Assembly: GCA_030640325.1 (NCBI GenBank)
Contig: DAOWJM010000146.1
Coordinates: 1-13,584, forward strand
Length of the DNA stretch: 13,584 bases
DNA from: Dehalococcoidia bacterium
Lineage (GTDB): Bacteria > Chloroflexota > Dehalococcoidia > Dehalococcoidales > BS750m-G39
Reading direction: 5' to 3'
A program made the position numbers and the translations under genes. Positions 1 to 5,840 of this stretch are shown here, piece after piece. Numbering within the stretch: the stretch's first letter is position 1; every line of letters begins with the position of its first letter. Below the pieces are notes generated by a model. That model saw nothing but the letters and a program-made list of their open reading frames with translations, did not search any database and was not told where the DNA came from.

Positions 1-53
1 GCATGCTTTTTAGCATACCCATGAAATCTAAACTCAATTAAGTAGTGAACCAT
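1..53 (-). CDS. Start of an unidentified gene running off the left edge
   Basis: An ATG at 53-51 on the minus strand opens a frame of 17 codons (MVHYLIEFRFHGYAKKH) without a stop up to the window edge. It begins 32 bp downstream of the gatA stop on the same strand, so it could be the next gene of a gatC-gatA transcript. A purine-rich GGAGGGGG lies at 82-75, but 21 nt from the ATG is too far for a normal ribosome binding site. The composition (aromatic and basic residues, an alternating hydrophobic first strand) looks protein-like. Seventeen residues are too few to assign a family; a 2'-5' RNA ligase-like or other small cytosolic protein is a guess only. Confidence 0.35.
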   Translation of the reverse strand, partial: MVHYLIEFRFHGYAKKH

Positions 54-85
54 TTTGATATCGTACCGATGATGCCCCCTCCAGC

Positions 86-1543
86 TTATATCCCCGCCCT
101 CCTCTTATGCCACTCCGTCGCCTGCTCATAAGCATACGCAATCTTGAGTATGGTCTCCTCGCCGAAGGGCTTGCCGATTATCTGCATCCCTATCGGCAGT
201 CCATCGGCAAAGCCAGCAGGGATGGAAATCGCTGGCAGTCCGGCAATGTTTATCGGCAGAGTGCAGACGTCGCTTAAGTACATCTGGAGCGGGTCGTCCA
301 CCTTCTCCCCAATCTTGAACGGGACAGTGGGTGAGGTGGGGGTTACCAGGGCGTCATATTTCTCAAACGCCTGGTCAAACTCCTGCCGTATCAGGGTGCG
401 AACCTTCTGCGCTTTGAGATACCAGGCATCGTAATAGCCGGCGGAAAGGGCATAGGTGCCCAGCATGATGCGCCTCTTTACCTCATCGCCAAAGCCAAAT
501 TGTCTGGTCTTCTCCAGAGCCTCCCACATACTATCTGTATCGGTATAGGAGAAGCCATACTTTACCCCGTCATAGCGAGCCAGGTTAGCCATAGCCTCCG
601 AGGGGGCAATAATGTAGTATGCTGCCAGGGCATAGGGGGTGTGGGGCAGTGATACCTCCCATTCTACTCTCGCTCCAAGCTCCTCAAGCTTATTGATGGC
701 GGCTCGCATCGCTGTTTCCACCTCAGCTTGCATCCCCTCAACGAAGTACTCCTTGGGCACACCGATAGAAAGCCCATTCAGGTCAGCGGTTAAACACTGA
801 GTATAATCGGGCGTTTGCTCAGGCACTGATGTAGAGTCTCTGCTATCGTAGCCAGCGATGGCATTCAACACTATAGCGCAATCAGCGACATCCTTGGTTA
901 GGGGACCTATCTGGTCAAGGGAGCTGGCAAAGGCGACCAGGCCATATCGACTCACCCTGCCGTAGGTGGGTTTTAGACCGGTGACACTACAAAAACCAGC
1001 CGGCTGGCGAATACTCCCTCCGGTATCTGAGCCCAGGGCATAGATGGTCTCACCAGCAGCCACAGCCACTGCTGAGCCTCCGCTACTTCCCCCGGGAACA
1101 CGAGTTAAGTCCCAGGGGTTATGAGTGGGGAAAAAGGCAGAGTGCTCAGTGGACGAACCCATGGCAAATTCATCCATATTGGCTTTGCCCATAATTACGG
1201 CACCGCAGCCGTTTAATTTTTCCACTACAGTGGCATCATAAGGCGGCACAAAATTTTCTAACATCCTTGACGAGCAGGTGGTCGGTATCCCTTTGGTGCA
1301 CATGTTGTCCTTGATTATCACCGGGATGCCGGTGAGGGGGTGGGTGTCACCCTCGGCAATAAGCTGGTCAGCCTTTTGGGCTTGCCTTAACGCCAGCTCC
1401 TCGGTAATAACGACCAGGGCACGAACCCTTGGTTCCGTCTGGTTGATGCGCTCCAGGCAGGCTTTGGTTAATTCAACTGAGGACAGTTGCCTGGTCTCAA
1501 GTAGCCTATGCGCCTCATGAATGGTCAACTGGTTTATTATCAT
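86..1543 (-). CDS. gatA: Asp-tRNA(Asn)/Glu-tRNA(Gln) amidotransferase subunit A
   Basis: GatA is the glutaminase subunit of the GatCAB complex. It releases ammonia from glutamine, which GatB uses to convert Glu-tRNA(Gln) and/or Asp-tRNA(Asn) into the correctly charged tRNA. At 485 aa it is full length for the amidase-signature family. The catalytic Ser-cisSer-Lys triad is visible: Lys78 in GIPVIIKDN, Ser153 in the GGSSGGSA motif, and Ser177 in DTGGSIRQP. The C-terminal part ends in the usual GLPIGMQIIGKPFGE region. The ATG overlaps the gatC stop (ATGA), so translation is probably coupled. GatB is absent from the window and must be encoded elsewhere. The family assignment is secure; whether the complex acts on Glu-tRNA, Asp-tRNA or both cannot be read from this subunit. 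Confidence 0.97.
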   Translation of the reverse strand: MIINQLTIHEAHRLLETRQLSSVELTKACLERINQTEPRVRALVVITEELALRQAQKADQLIAEGDTHPLTGIPVIIKDNMCTKGIPTTCSSRMLENFVPPYDATVVEKLNGCGAVIMGKANMDEFAMGSSTEHSAFFPTHNPWDLTRVPGGSSGGSAVAVAAGETIYALGSDTGGSIRQPAGFCSVTGLKPTYGRVSRYGLVAFASSLDQIGPLTKDVADCAIVLNAIAGYDSRDSTSVPEQTPDYTQCLTADLNGLSIGVPKEYFVEGMQAEVETAMRAAINKLEELGARVEWEVSLPHTPYALAAYYIIAPSEAMANLARYDGVKYGFSYTDTDSMWEALEKTRQFGFGDEVKRRIMLGTYALSAGYYDAWYLKAQKVRTLIRQEFDQAFEKYDALVTPTSPTVPFKIGEKVDDPLQMYLSDVCTLPINIAGLPAISIPAGFADGLPIGMQIIGKPFGEETILKIAYAYEQATEWHKRRAGI

Positions 1544-1827
1544 TCCAGCACTGCTTTTACTCTGAAGAATTCCCCATCCCTTCGGGGGGCGTTGGCTAGA
1601 ACCTGGCTTTGGGGCAGAGAATCGGCTACTTCATCGCCCTTGGTTACATTCTGGAGAGGAATAGATTGGGCAGTAGGTGGGACGTCAGTGGTATCTACCT
1701 GCTGTAATGCCTCAAAGTTCTCCAGGATATTGGATAGTTGCTCTCTGAGCCTGTCAAGCTCGGCCTCAGTCAAACCCAACCGAGCCAGCAGGGCAATATG
1801 TAGCACTTCTTCACGACTTAGCTTCAT
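1540..1827 (-). CDS. gatC: Asp-tRNA(Asn)/Glu-tRNA(Gln) amidotransferase subunit C
   Basis: GatC is the small clamp subunit that stabilises GatA against GatB. The product is 95 aa, the normal size, beginning MKLSREEVLHIALLARLGLT and carrying the family's LxxILxxFEALQQVDTxxVPPT centre and the C-terminal NAPRRDGEFFRVKAVLE segment. The frame stays open upstream to 2034, but the extra 69 codons run through GC-rich palindromic repeats and have no GatC character, so I place the start at the ATG at 1827. There is no Shine-Dalgarno before this ATG. A TGCTATAAT promoter element ends 9 nt upstream, which suggests a leaderless mRNA. The stop overlaps the gatA start by 4 bp. Confidence 0.95.
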   Translation of the reverse strand: MKLSREEVLHIALLARLGLTEAELDRLREQLSNILENFEALQQVDTTDVPPTAQSIPLQNVTKGDEVADSLPQSQVLANAPRRDGEFFRVKAVLE

Positions 1828-1836
1828 TGCTTGCTC

Positions 1837-1866
1837 ATTATAGCACCCATATCTGAGTATCGGCAA
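1837..1866 (-). promoter_or_regulatory. Extended -10 promoter of gatCA
   Basis: On the minus strand a perfect TATAAT lies at 1842-1837, preceded by TGC, giving the extended -10 form TGnTATAAT. A -35-like TTGCCG (4 of 6 consensus) lies at 1866-1861 with an 18-nt spacer. Transcription should begin around 1831-1829, only a few bases before the gatC ATG at 1827. Confidence 0.65.
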
Positions 1867-1867
1867 C

Positions 1868-1879
1868 AGAGCTGGCTCT
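1868..1879. other. Small palindrome just upstream of the gatC -35
   Basis: AGAGC-TG-GCTCT is a perfect 5+5 inverted repeat placed directly between the -35-like element of gatC and the G-rich tract at 1882-1896. It could be an operator half-site pair, or chance; nothing else in the window repeats it clearly. Confidence 0.25.
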
Positions 1880-1881
1880 TT

Positions 1882-1896
1882 CCCACCCACCCGCCC
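1882..1896 (-). other. G-quadruplex motif upstream of gatC
   Basis: On the minus strand this reads GGGCGGGTGGGTGGG: four G3 runs with single-base loops, a sequence class expected to fold into a very stable parallel quadruplex. It lies on the coding strand of gatC, 39 nt upstream of the -10 element. It is also one arm of a 19-bp near-perfect inverted repeat (1880-1898 against 2130-2148, one mismatch). Confidence 0.6.
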
Positions 1897-1968
1897 TATA
1901 GAGGTTTTACCTCTCTGAAACTCTCCTGAATAGAAGGAGACAGCTAAGGCGCAAGGCAAAATTAATTG

Positions 1969-2001
1969 TAGGGTGTCTAAGAGGGGCGTCAGCCCCTCTA
2001 A
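1969..2001 (+). repeat. Dispersed palindromic repeat, copy 1
   Basis: The block begins with 19 bases (1969-1987, TAGGGTGTCTAAGAGGGGC) that recur exactly, in reverse complement, at 13156-13174. It continues into a hairpin with 8-bp arms (1980-1987 and 1992-1999) and a GTCA loop. Two exact copies 11 kb apart in opposite orientation in one short window suggest a genome-wide repeat family. Confidence 0.65.
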
Positions 2002-2012
2002 CGAAATTACCT

Positions 2013-2054
2013 CCCCCATCTTTTTGGGGGTCAAAGGGGCGCCAGCCCCTTTTT
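2013..2054 (+). repeat. Tandem GC hairpins, the second followed by a T-run
   Basis: Two stem-loops follow each other: CCCCCA/TGGGGG (2013-2018 and 2025-2030, 6-nt loop), then AAAGGGGC/GCCCCTTT (2033-2040 and 2045-2052, GCCA loop) ending in a T-tract. The second resembles a rho-independent terminator, but no plus-strand gene ends nearby. Its GGGGC-N4-GCCCC core matches the hairpin at 1980-1999, so it is more likely a member of the same repeat family. Confidence 0.45.
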
Positions 2055-2059
2055 CTTAT

Positions 2060-2089
2060 GTCATTGCGAGCCGAAGGCGTGGCAATCTC
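2060..2089 (+). repeat. REP-like unit (GTCATTGCGAG...GGCAATCTC)
   Basis: The unit begins GTCATTGCGAG and ends GGCAATCTC; ATTGC at 2063-2067 pairs with GCAAT at 2082-2086. Sequences of this form are common dispersed intergenic repeats in many bacterial genomes (recalled knowledge, not checked). Its presence supports reading this gap as a repeat island. Confidence 0.5.
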
Positions 2090-2103
2090 AGTGGTAGGGG
2101 GTT

Positions 2104-2118
2104 GGGGGCGCAGCCCCC
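2104..2118. repeat. GGGGGC-GCA-GCCCCC hairpin
   Basis: Perfect 6-bp arms enclose a 3-nt loop, the third GGGGC/GCCCC-type hairpin in this gap. It has no T-run, so it is not an obvious terminator. Confidence 0.5.
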
Positions 2119-2131
2119 GAATACGATTCTA

Positions 2132-2146
2132 GGGTGGGTGGGTGGG
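2132..2146 (+). other. G-quadruplex motif upstream of nfeD
   Basis: The sequence is exactly GGGTGGGTGGGTGGG, four G3 runs with single-T loops, which is among the strongest known quadruplex-forming patterns. It lies on the coding strand of the nfeD-rtcA operon, 37 nt upstream of the TATAAT. It mirrors the motif upstream of gatC at nearly the same distance. Confidence 0.65.
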
Positions 2147-2157
2147 AAGAAAATAGA

Positions 2158-2189
2158 TTGATAAACAACAAGAGCCATTCTGCTATAAT
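2158..2189 (+). promoter_or_regulatory. Extended -10 promoter of the nfeD-like gene and rtcA
   Basis: A perfect TATAAT at 2184-2189 is preceded by TGC (2181-2183), giving an extended -10. The nearest -35-like match, TTGATA at 2158-2163, has a long 20-nt spacer, so the extended -10 may carry most of the activity. The expected start site is around 2196-2198, immediately before the ATG at 2199. Confidence 0.6.
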
Positions 2190-2198
2190 GGTATTAAC

Positions 2199-2582
2199 AT
2201 GTCTGTGCGGCTGATATTGGCTATTGTTAGCACCCTGCTGGAAGAGGCAGCTTTAGCAGTGATTGTCCTCTGGGGCTTGCCCCAGTTAGACATTCATATA
2301 CCTCTGGCTGGTCTTATCGCTATGATGCTGGCATGGGGTGCCTATTCTATTATTACTTATCGGATTGGTAGCCGAGCCCTGAGGAGAAAGCCGGAAATTG
2401 GTCTGCCAGCTATGGTCGGTGGCAAAGGCGAGGTGGTCAGCCCGCTAGACCCCGAGGGTCTCATCAAAATTAAGGGTGAGCTTTGGATAGCCAAATCAGC
2501 CGGTGGGAGAATAGACACCGGTGAGGAGGTTACCGTGGCAGGACAGGATGGACTTAAGCTCACTGTGCGTAAAGGGGACTGA
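2199..2582 (+). CDS. NfeD-like membrane protein (short form)
   Basis: The 127-aa protein has two hydrophobic segments (about residues 4-26 and 33-52), a short basic stretch (RIGSRALRRK), then a soluble C-terminal domain from about residue 68. That domain has the features of an NfeD C-terminal OB-fold: GGKGEVVSPLDPEGLIKIKG, then ELWIAKS and a GEEVTVAGQDGLKLTVRK ending. NfeD proteins act in membrane quality control, usually beside a stomatin/SPFH protein or an ClpP-like protease domain; neither is present here, so the partner is unknown. The ATG has no Shine-Dalgarno and sits 9 nt after a perfect -10, which suggests leaderless translation. The stop overlaps the rtcA start by one base (TGATG). 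The link to RNA repair is positional only. Confidence 0.75.
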   Translation: MSVRLILAIVSTLLEEAALAVIVLWGLPQLDIHIPLAGLIAMMLAWGAYSIITYRIGSRALRRKPEIGLPAMVGGKGEVVSPLDPEGLIKIKGELWIAKSAGGRIDTGEEVTVAGQDGLKLTVRKGD

Positions 2583-3622
2583 TGCTCCAAATTGATGGGG
2601 CGCAAAAATCGGGGAGCGGCACTATAGTTCGCTTTGCCGTTGGATTAGCCGCTCTACTTGGTGAACAACTTCACCTTACCAATATCCGAGCCAAAAGGGA
2701 AAAACCAGGATTAAGACCTCAGCATCTTAAGGCGCTACAGGCATTGCAGCAAATATGCCACGGCAGTTTAGACGGTGGTGAAATTGGCTCCGGGGAGATT
2801 TGGTTCGAACCCGGGGGCGAGATCGAAGGTGGACGCTATGAATGGGATATAGGTACCGCCGGTTCAACTACCTTGCTGGCGATGACCCTTTTGCCTGCTG
2901 CCTGCTTTTCCAGTGGAGCCATCAGCTTTAACATATCTGGTGGCTTGTTTCAAGACTTTGCTCCCTCTGCTTATCATATGCAATATGTCCTTTTCCTAGC
3001 GCTAAGGAGCATGGGTATAACCGCTGAGCTCAACATTATTCGCCCCGGCTATGTCCCTCGTGGGGGTGGAATTATAGGGGTGGGGGTGGAGCCGGTAAGG
3101 GGAAAGCTCAAGCCAATCAACTTACCCGCTCAGGGGAAGGTAACCCGGATTCAAGGCATTGCCCTTTCCTCTCATCTCAGGGAGAGGAAGGTAAGTGAGC
3201 GAATGGCGGCAAAATGCAATGAAGTGCTCCGCTCACAGGGATACCGGGCAAATATAGAGCTCGTCCATGATACCTCAGCCCTTCAGCGGGGGGCAGCTCT
3301 TGCCCTATATGCCGAAACCAGTTCCCGGTGTATTATCGGCGCTGACCGGGCAGGTGCGCCGAGGCGAACCTCAGAGGACATTGGTCGCTCTGTAGCCACC
3401 AGTCTGCTTGAGGATTTGTCCACCGGGGCTACCGTTGACCGCTATTTAGCCGACCAGCTTATCTTTTACGCTGCCCTCGCTGACGGTGTCAGCGAATACC
3501 GCATACCAAGGCTGACCGAGCATGTGGAGACCAATCTATGGCTCGTGGAGACCATACTGGGAGCCCAGACCGAAGTCAATCAAAACTTGGTAAAAATTCA
3601 GGGCATAGGCTACCATAGTTGA
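2582..3622 (+). CDS. rtcA: RNA 3'-terminal phosphate cyclase, variant active-site type
   Basis: RtcA uses ATP to convert an RNA 3'-phosphate into a 2',3'-cyclic phosphate through an enzyme-AMP intermediate on histidine. At 346 aa it has family length. Visible family regions are IRAKREKPGLRPQHL (35-49), DIGTAGSTTLL (89-99), PRGGGII (159-165), VDRYLADQL (285-293) and the nucleophile His314 in TEHVETNL. The N-terminal motif is unusual: where E. coli RtcA has GEGGGQILR (with Glu14 near ATP/metal), this protein has KSGSGTIVR, so the acidic residue is replaced by Ser10. It is probably a distinct RtcA branch rather than a dead enzyme, because the His and the basic residues are kept. No rtcB, rtcR or archease gene is adjacent. 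Translation is probably coupled to the upstream NfeD-like gene by the TGATG overlap. Confidence 0.88.
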   Translation: MLQIDGAQKSGSGTIVRFAVGLAALLGEQLHLTNIRAKREKPGLRPQHLKALQALQQICHGSLDGGEIGSGEIWFEPGGEIEGGRYEWDIGTAGSTTLLAMTLLPAACFSSGAISFNISGGLFQDFAPSAYHMQYVLFLALRSMGITAELNIIRPGYVPRGGGIIGVGVEPVRGKLKPINLPAQGKVTRIQGIALSSHLRERKVSERMAAKCNEVLRSQGYRANIELVHDTSALQRGAALALYAETSSRCIIGADRAGAPRRTSEDIGRSVATSLLEDLSTGATVDRYLADQLIFYAALADGVSEYRIPRLTEHVETNLWLVETILGAQTEVNQNLVKIQGIGYHS

Positions 3623-3633
3623 CATAACTAGAA

Positions 3634-3681
3634 AAACAATTCTCAAAGCTAACTAGATACGAATTGTTTCCTTATTTTTTT
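3634..3681. terminator. Bidirectional terminator between convergent genes
   Basis: AAACAATTC (3634-3642) and GAATTGTTT (3661-3669) form a perfect 9-bp inverted repeat with an 18-nt loop. On the plus strand it is followed by a T7 run (3675-3681). On the minus strand the arm is followed by T5 (complement of 3632-3636). It lies just after rtcA and at the 3' end of the converging gene, as expected for a shared terminator, although the stem is AT-rich and the loop is long. Confidence 0.5.
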
Positions 3682-4223
3682 AAAATTCTGTTTGTCGTCG
3701 CTTATAGACAAAAGAGACTACGAGTAACACTACCCCCGCTGCCAGAAGACCAATGCCGTACATTTCTAGAGGAGCTAGGGTGTCAGCAATAAGCTGTGGC
3801 ATCCATGTCTGGGGATAACCCGGCAAGCTCTGGTGGTGGTGACTCCGACACGGCTTCCCACAGGTTGTCTCTGAAACTTTCCTTCACCGGTTCCAGCGAG
3901 ATTACCAGACTCAGACTTTCGCTCCTTCCCTCAATGTAGTCATAGAAGGAATATATACCGGCACTTACCTGTTGCTTTATCCATAGTTCCTGCTCAGCAA
4001 TAGTATTATTTACCACCTCAACCAGGAACTCCTGCTCTTGAGTGATTTCTTCGCTAATAAGTTCTTCTGCCAATGAGGACACATCGAGCTTATCTATTTC
4101 AGAGACAGCGAAGTCTGGATTGAGGGCGGTCTGATTTAGCGTGAGCACAAGACCAAAAGCACATAGAGACAGGGAAAGAAGGAGGCCTAAAATAGCCAGA
4201 GCCAAGCCCTTAAGAAACTTCAT
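3680..4223 (-). pseudogene. Frameshifted small membrane protein of unknown function
   Basis: The first frame starts at the ATG at 4223 and stops at 3783 after 146 aa. It has an N-terminal membrane segment (residues 7-28), then an acidic, helix-rich extracytoplasmic-type region ending PPPELAGLSP before an unconvincing tail. The next frame continues the protein: translation of 3820-3680 gives YPQTWMPQLIADTLAPLEMYG followed by a hydrophobic stretch and KRRQTEF, a classic C-terminal membrane anchor with basic end. Removing one base from the G or C runs at 3811-3814 or 3819-3821 joins them into a protein of 180 aa with a membrane segment at each end. So this is a +1-nt frameshift, either a real mutation, an assembly error, or less likely a programmed shift. 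I do not recognise the family. Confidence 0.65.
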
Positions 4224-4232
4224 TTGGGCGGC

Positions 4233-4261
4233 ATTTTATCACTTGAATGGCTATAATGCAA
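4233..4261 (-). promoter_or_regulatory. Promoter of the frameshifted membrane-protein gene
   Basis: On the minus strand TAAAAT (4238-4233) is preceded by TGA, an extended -10, with a weak TTGCAT at 4261-4256 and a 17-nt spacer. The -10 ends 9 nt before the ATG at 4223, the same spacing as at gatC and the nfeD-like gene, and no Shine-Dalgarno is present. Confidence 0.5.
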
Positions 4262-4279
4262 CGGGCGGGGGATTAAGAT

Positions 4280-5029
4280 TTAGCTCCCAAAGTAACAGAA
4301 GTGATTTAAGCCCAGCAATTTGGCTACCCCGGATATAGTGATGCCATAGAAAATCGCCGGTTTGGATATGCTAAACTGGTCGATGGTATCGTTTACTACG
4401 GTAGTGCCAGTTACCAGGGCTATATCACACCAGTTTAGATGCCCTTCAGTCTGGCTGGGGTCATATATCTTTACGCCAAATTTCTCTTTGCCAATGTTAT
4501 CCCGGTCCATATCGGTTACCCTTAGCTCAAACCTCTCGGATAATGCCTCTACCATCCTTGGCTGAAACCCGACCATTGCCACTCTGGGGTGACCGTAGTT
4601 TCTCTCTATATACCCTACCAGCTCATGGCTACATTCCCTGGGCTGGTTATTTTTGCAGTGTATGGTCTTGGTTATCAGTCCTAGATGCCTCATTACTGCA
4701 TTGAGGCTGGAGATAAATATGGCTCTCCTGAAATTGTTTCTCAAATCCATTGCTACAATATCAGATAGCCTGCCACTGAAGTCACCATACATGTCGGTAA
4801 AGGCTTGTCCCAGGGAACCCCTGAACTCAGCCTGCATCAGGCGCTCAACACCTATAACCAGCGGATAGTCTCTATCCTCCGGGTTGCCAATAGCCTGTTG
4901 GGGGGAGAGTGGGGTTGCCCGAATTATGACCTTCTCCCCTTGCAGTCCATTCTCGTTTATCAGTTTAACGAATTCTTTTTTGATAATATCGTACAATTTA
5001 TTTCGCCTCACGGTAATATTACTAAACAA
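4280..5029 (-). CDS. DUF364-type protein (putative heavy-metal chelation domain)
   Basis: The protein is up to 249 aa, soluble and without a signal peptide. The C-terminal half matches my recollection of the DUF364 family, a Rossmann-like fold: HPRVAMVGFQPRMVEAL (147-163), RVTDMDRDNIG (170-180), and WCDIALVTGTTVVNDTID (200-217). The N-terminal half has LVIGVERLMQAEFRGSLGQA and SSLNAVMRHLGL, also typical of DUF364 with its N-terminal partner domain. Cys125, Cys133 and Cys201 with His124 are candidate metal ligands, but binding is not shown. The start is uncertain: TTG at 5029 gives the longest frame, while GTG at 5011 (243 aa) follows a weak TTTAGT by 9 nt. Neither has a Shine-Dalgarno. Substrate and pathway are unknown. 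It is divergent from tlyA. Confidence 0.65.
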   Translation of the reverse strand: MFSNITVRRNKLYDIIKKEFVKLINENGLQGEKVIIRATPLSPQQAIGNPEDRDYPLVIGVERLMQAEFRGSLGQAFTDMYGDFSGRLSDIVAMDLRNNFRRAIFISSLNAVMRHLGLITKTIHCKNNQPRECSHELVGYIERNYGHPRVAMVGFQPRMVEALSERFELRVTDMDRDNIGKEKFGVKIYDPSQTEGHLNWCDIALVTGTTVVNDTIDQFSISKPAIFYGITISGVAKLLGLNHFCYFGS

Positions 5030-5077
5030 AGGATGACGATGTCTATAGCGGCAACAGACTGAGGCACAGGTAGTTTC

Positions 5078-5106
5078 TTGCTTTCAGTGGGCGGGATTGC
5101 TATTAT
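5078..5106 (+). promoter_or_regulatory. Extended -10 promoter of tlyA
   Basis: TGC followed by TATTAT (5101-5106) forms an extended -10; TTGCTT at 5078-5083 gives a weak -35 with a 17-nt spacer. The -10 ends 8 nt before the GTG at 5115, so the mRNA should begin at or within a few bases of the start codon. Confidence 0.55.
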
Positions 5107-5114
5107 AACCAGCG

Positions 5115-5840
5115 GTGACCAAGCGCAGAATTGATAGCTTACTGGTAGATAGGGGTTTGGTGGAGAGCCGAGCCAAGGCTCAGGCTTTAATTATGGCGGG
5201 GGAGGTGGTGGTGGAGGGGAAAGCCGCTATTAAGCCAGGAACCCTGGTGGCTGAGGAGGCGGCAATTACTATTGTTGAGCCGCCTCCTTTTGTCAGTCGT
5301 GGCGGCATCAAGCTTGACCATGCCCTTGACAAGTTTCAGCTTGATGTCTCCTCTAAGGTAGTGGCTGATATTGGTGCCTCAACCGGCGGCTTTACCGATT
5401 GCCTGCTCAAGCGGGGGGCAAGCCGGGTTTATGCCATAGATGTGGGCTATGGTCAGCTAGACTACCGCCTGAGGCAGGACAAACGGGTGGTGGTTATGGA
5501 GCGGGTGAACGCCCGCTACCCTATCTCTCTGCCGGAAAAGGTGGATTTGGCTACCATAGATGTGTCATTTATCTCGGTGGAGAAGGTGATACCTTCTGTA
5601 GCTCAGTTGCTGAATGATAGCGGTTATTTACTGGTACTCATCAAACCGCAGTTTGAGGCAAGACGGGGTGAGGTGGGTAAAGGAGGTATAGTCAGGCAGC
5701 CGAAGGTGCATGCCAGGGTTCTGGGGCGGTTTATCGCCTGGGTGGTAGACCACGGCTTCAGGCTGGGGGGACTGGTGGCTTCACCTATCCTTGGTGCTTC
5801 TGGGAATAAGGAGTTTTTTGTCCTATTGAGGTTGACATGA
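5115..5840 (+). CDS. tlyA: TlyA family rRNA (cytidine-2'-O)-methyltransferase
   Basis: TlyA proteins methylate the 2'-OH of cytidine in 16S and/or 23S rRNA; in mycobacteria this decides sensitivity to capreomycin and viomycin (family knowledge). The 241-aa product starts at GTG with the expected RRIDSLLVDRGLVESRAKAQ, an S4 RNA-binding domain (about 1-58). A FtsJ-like SAM-dependent methyltransferase follows, with the SAM motif DIGASTGGFTD (85-95), TIDVSF (Asp149), LIKPQFE (Lys177) and GNKEFF (Glu233). With Lys66 in RGGIKLDH these give the K-D-K-E pattern of 2'-O-methyltransferases. There is no Shine-Dalgarno; an extended -10 ends 8 nt upstream. The stop overlaps the next gene by 4 bp (ATGA), so the hydrolase is probably translated with it. 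Confidence 0.93.
   Translation: MTKRRIDSLLVDRGLVESRAKAQALIMAGEVVVEGKAAIKPGTLVAEEAAITIVEPPPFVSRGGIKLDHALDKFQLDVSSKVVADIGASTGGFTDCLLKRGASRVYAIDVGYGQLDYRLRQDKRVVVMERVNARYPISLPEKVDLATIDVSFISVEKVIPSVAQLLNDSGYLLVLIKPQFEARRGEVGKGGIVRQPKVHARVLGRFIAWVVDHGFRLGGLVASPILGASGNKEFFVLLRLT

Larger units (their letters stand above)
1880..2148. repeat. Possible MITE-like or palindromic-repeat island with G-rich inverted ends
   Basis: The 269-bp block is bounded by 19-bp inverted ends (1880-1898 and 2130-2148, differing at one base). Inside are several GC hairpins and a REP-like unit, and no credible gene. No target-site duplication is evident at the ends and no transposase is present. It could be a non-autonomous mobile element, a cluster of independent palindromic repeats, or a native divergent regulatory region. 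It fills most of the 371-bp gatC-nfeD gap. Confidence 0.4.

Noticed and set aside
1828..2034. A 69-codon N-terminal extension of gatC, open in frame to an ATG at 2034
   Set aside because: It is encoded by palindromic repeats and the promoter region, has no GatC similarity, and the ATG at 1827 gives normal family length.
1969..2118. CRISPR-like array in the gatC-nfeD gap
   Set aside because: The palindromes have no regular spacing or constant-length spacers, and no cas genes are present.
4252..4257. Plus-strand TATAAT between two minus-strand genes
   Set aside because: No plus-strand gene follows within a useful distance; downstream sequence is antisense to the DUF364-type gene. Probably chance.
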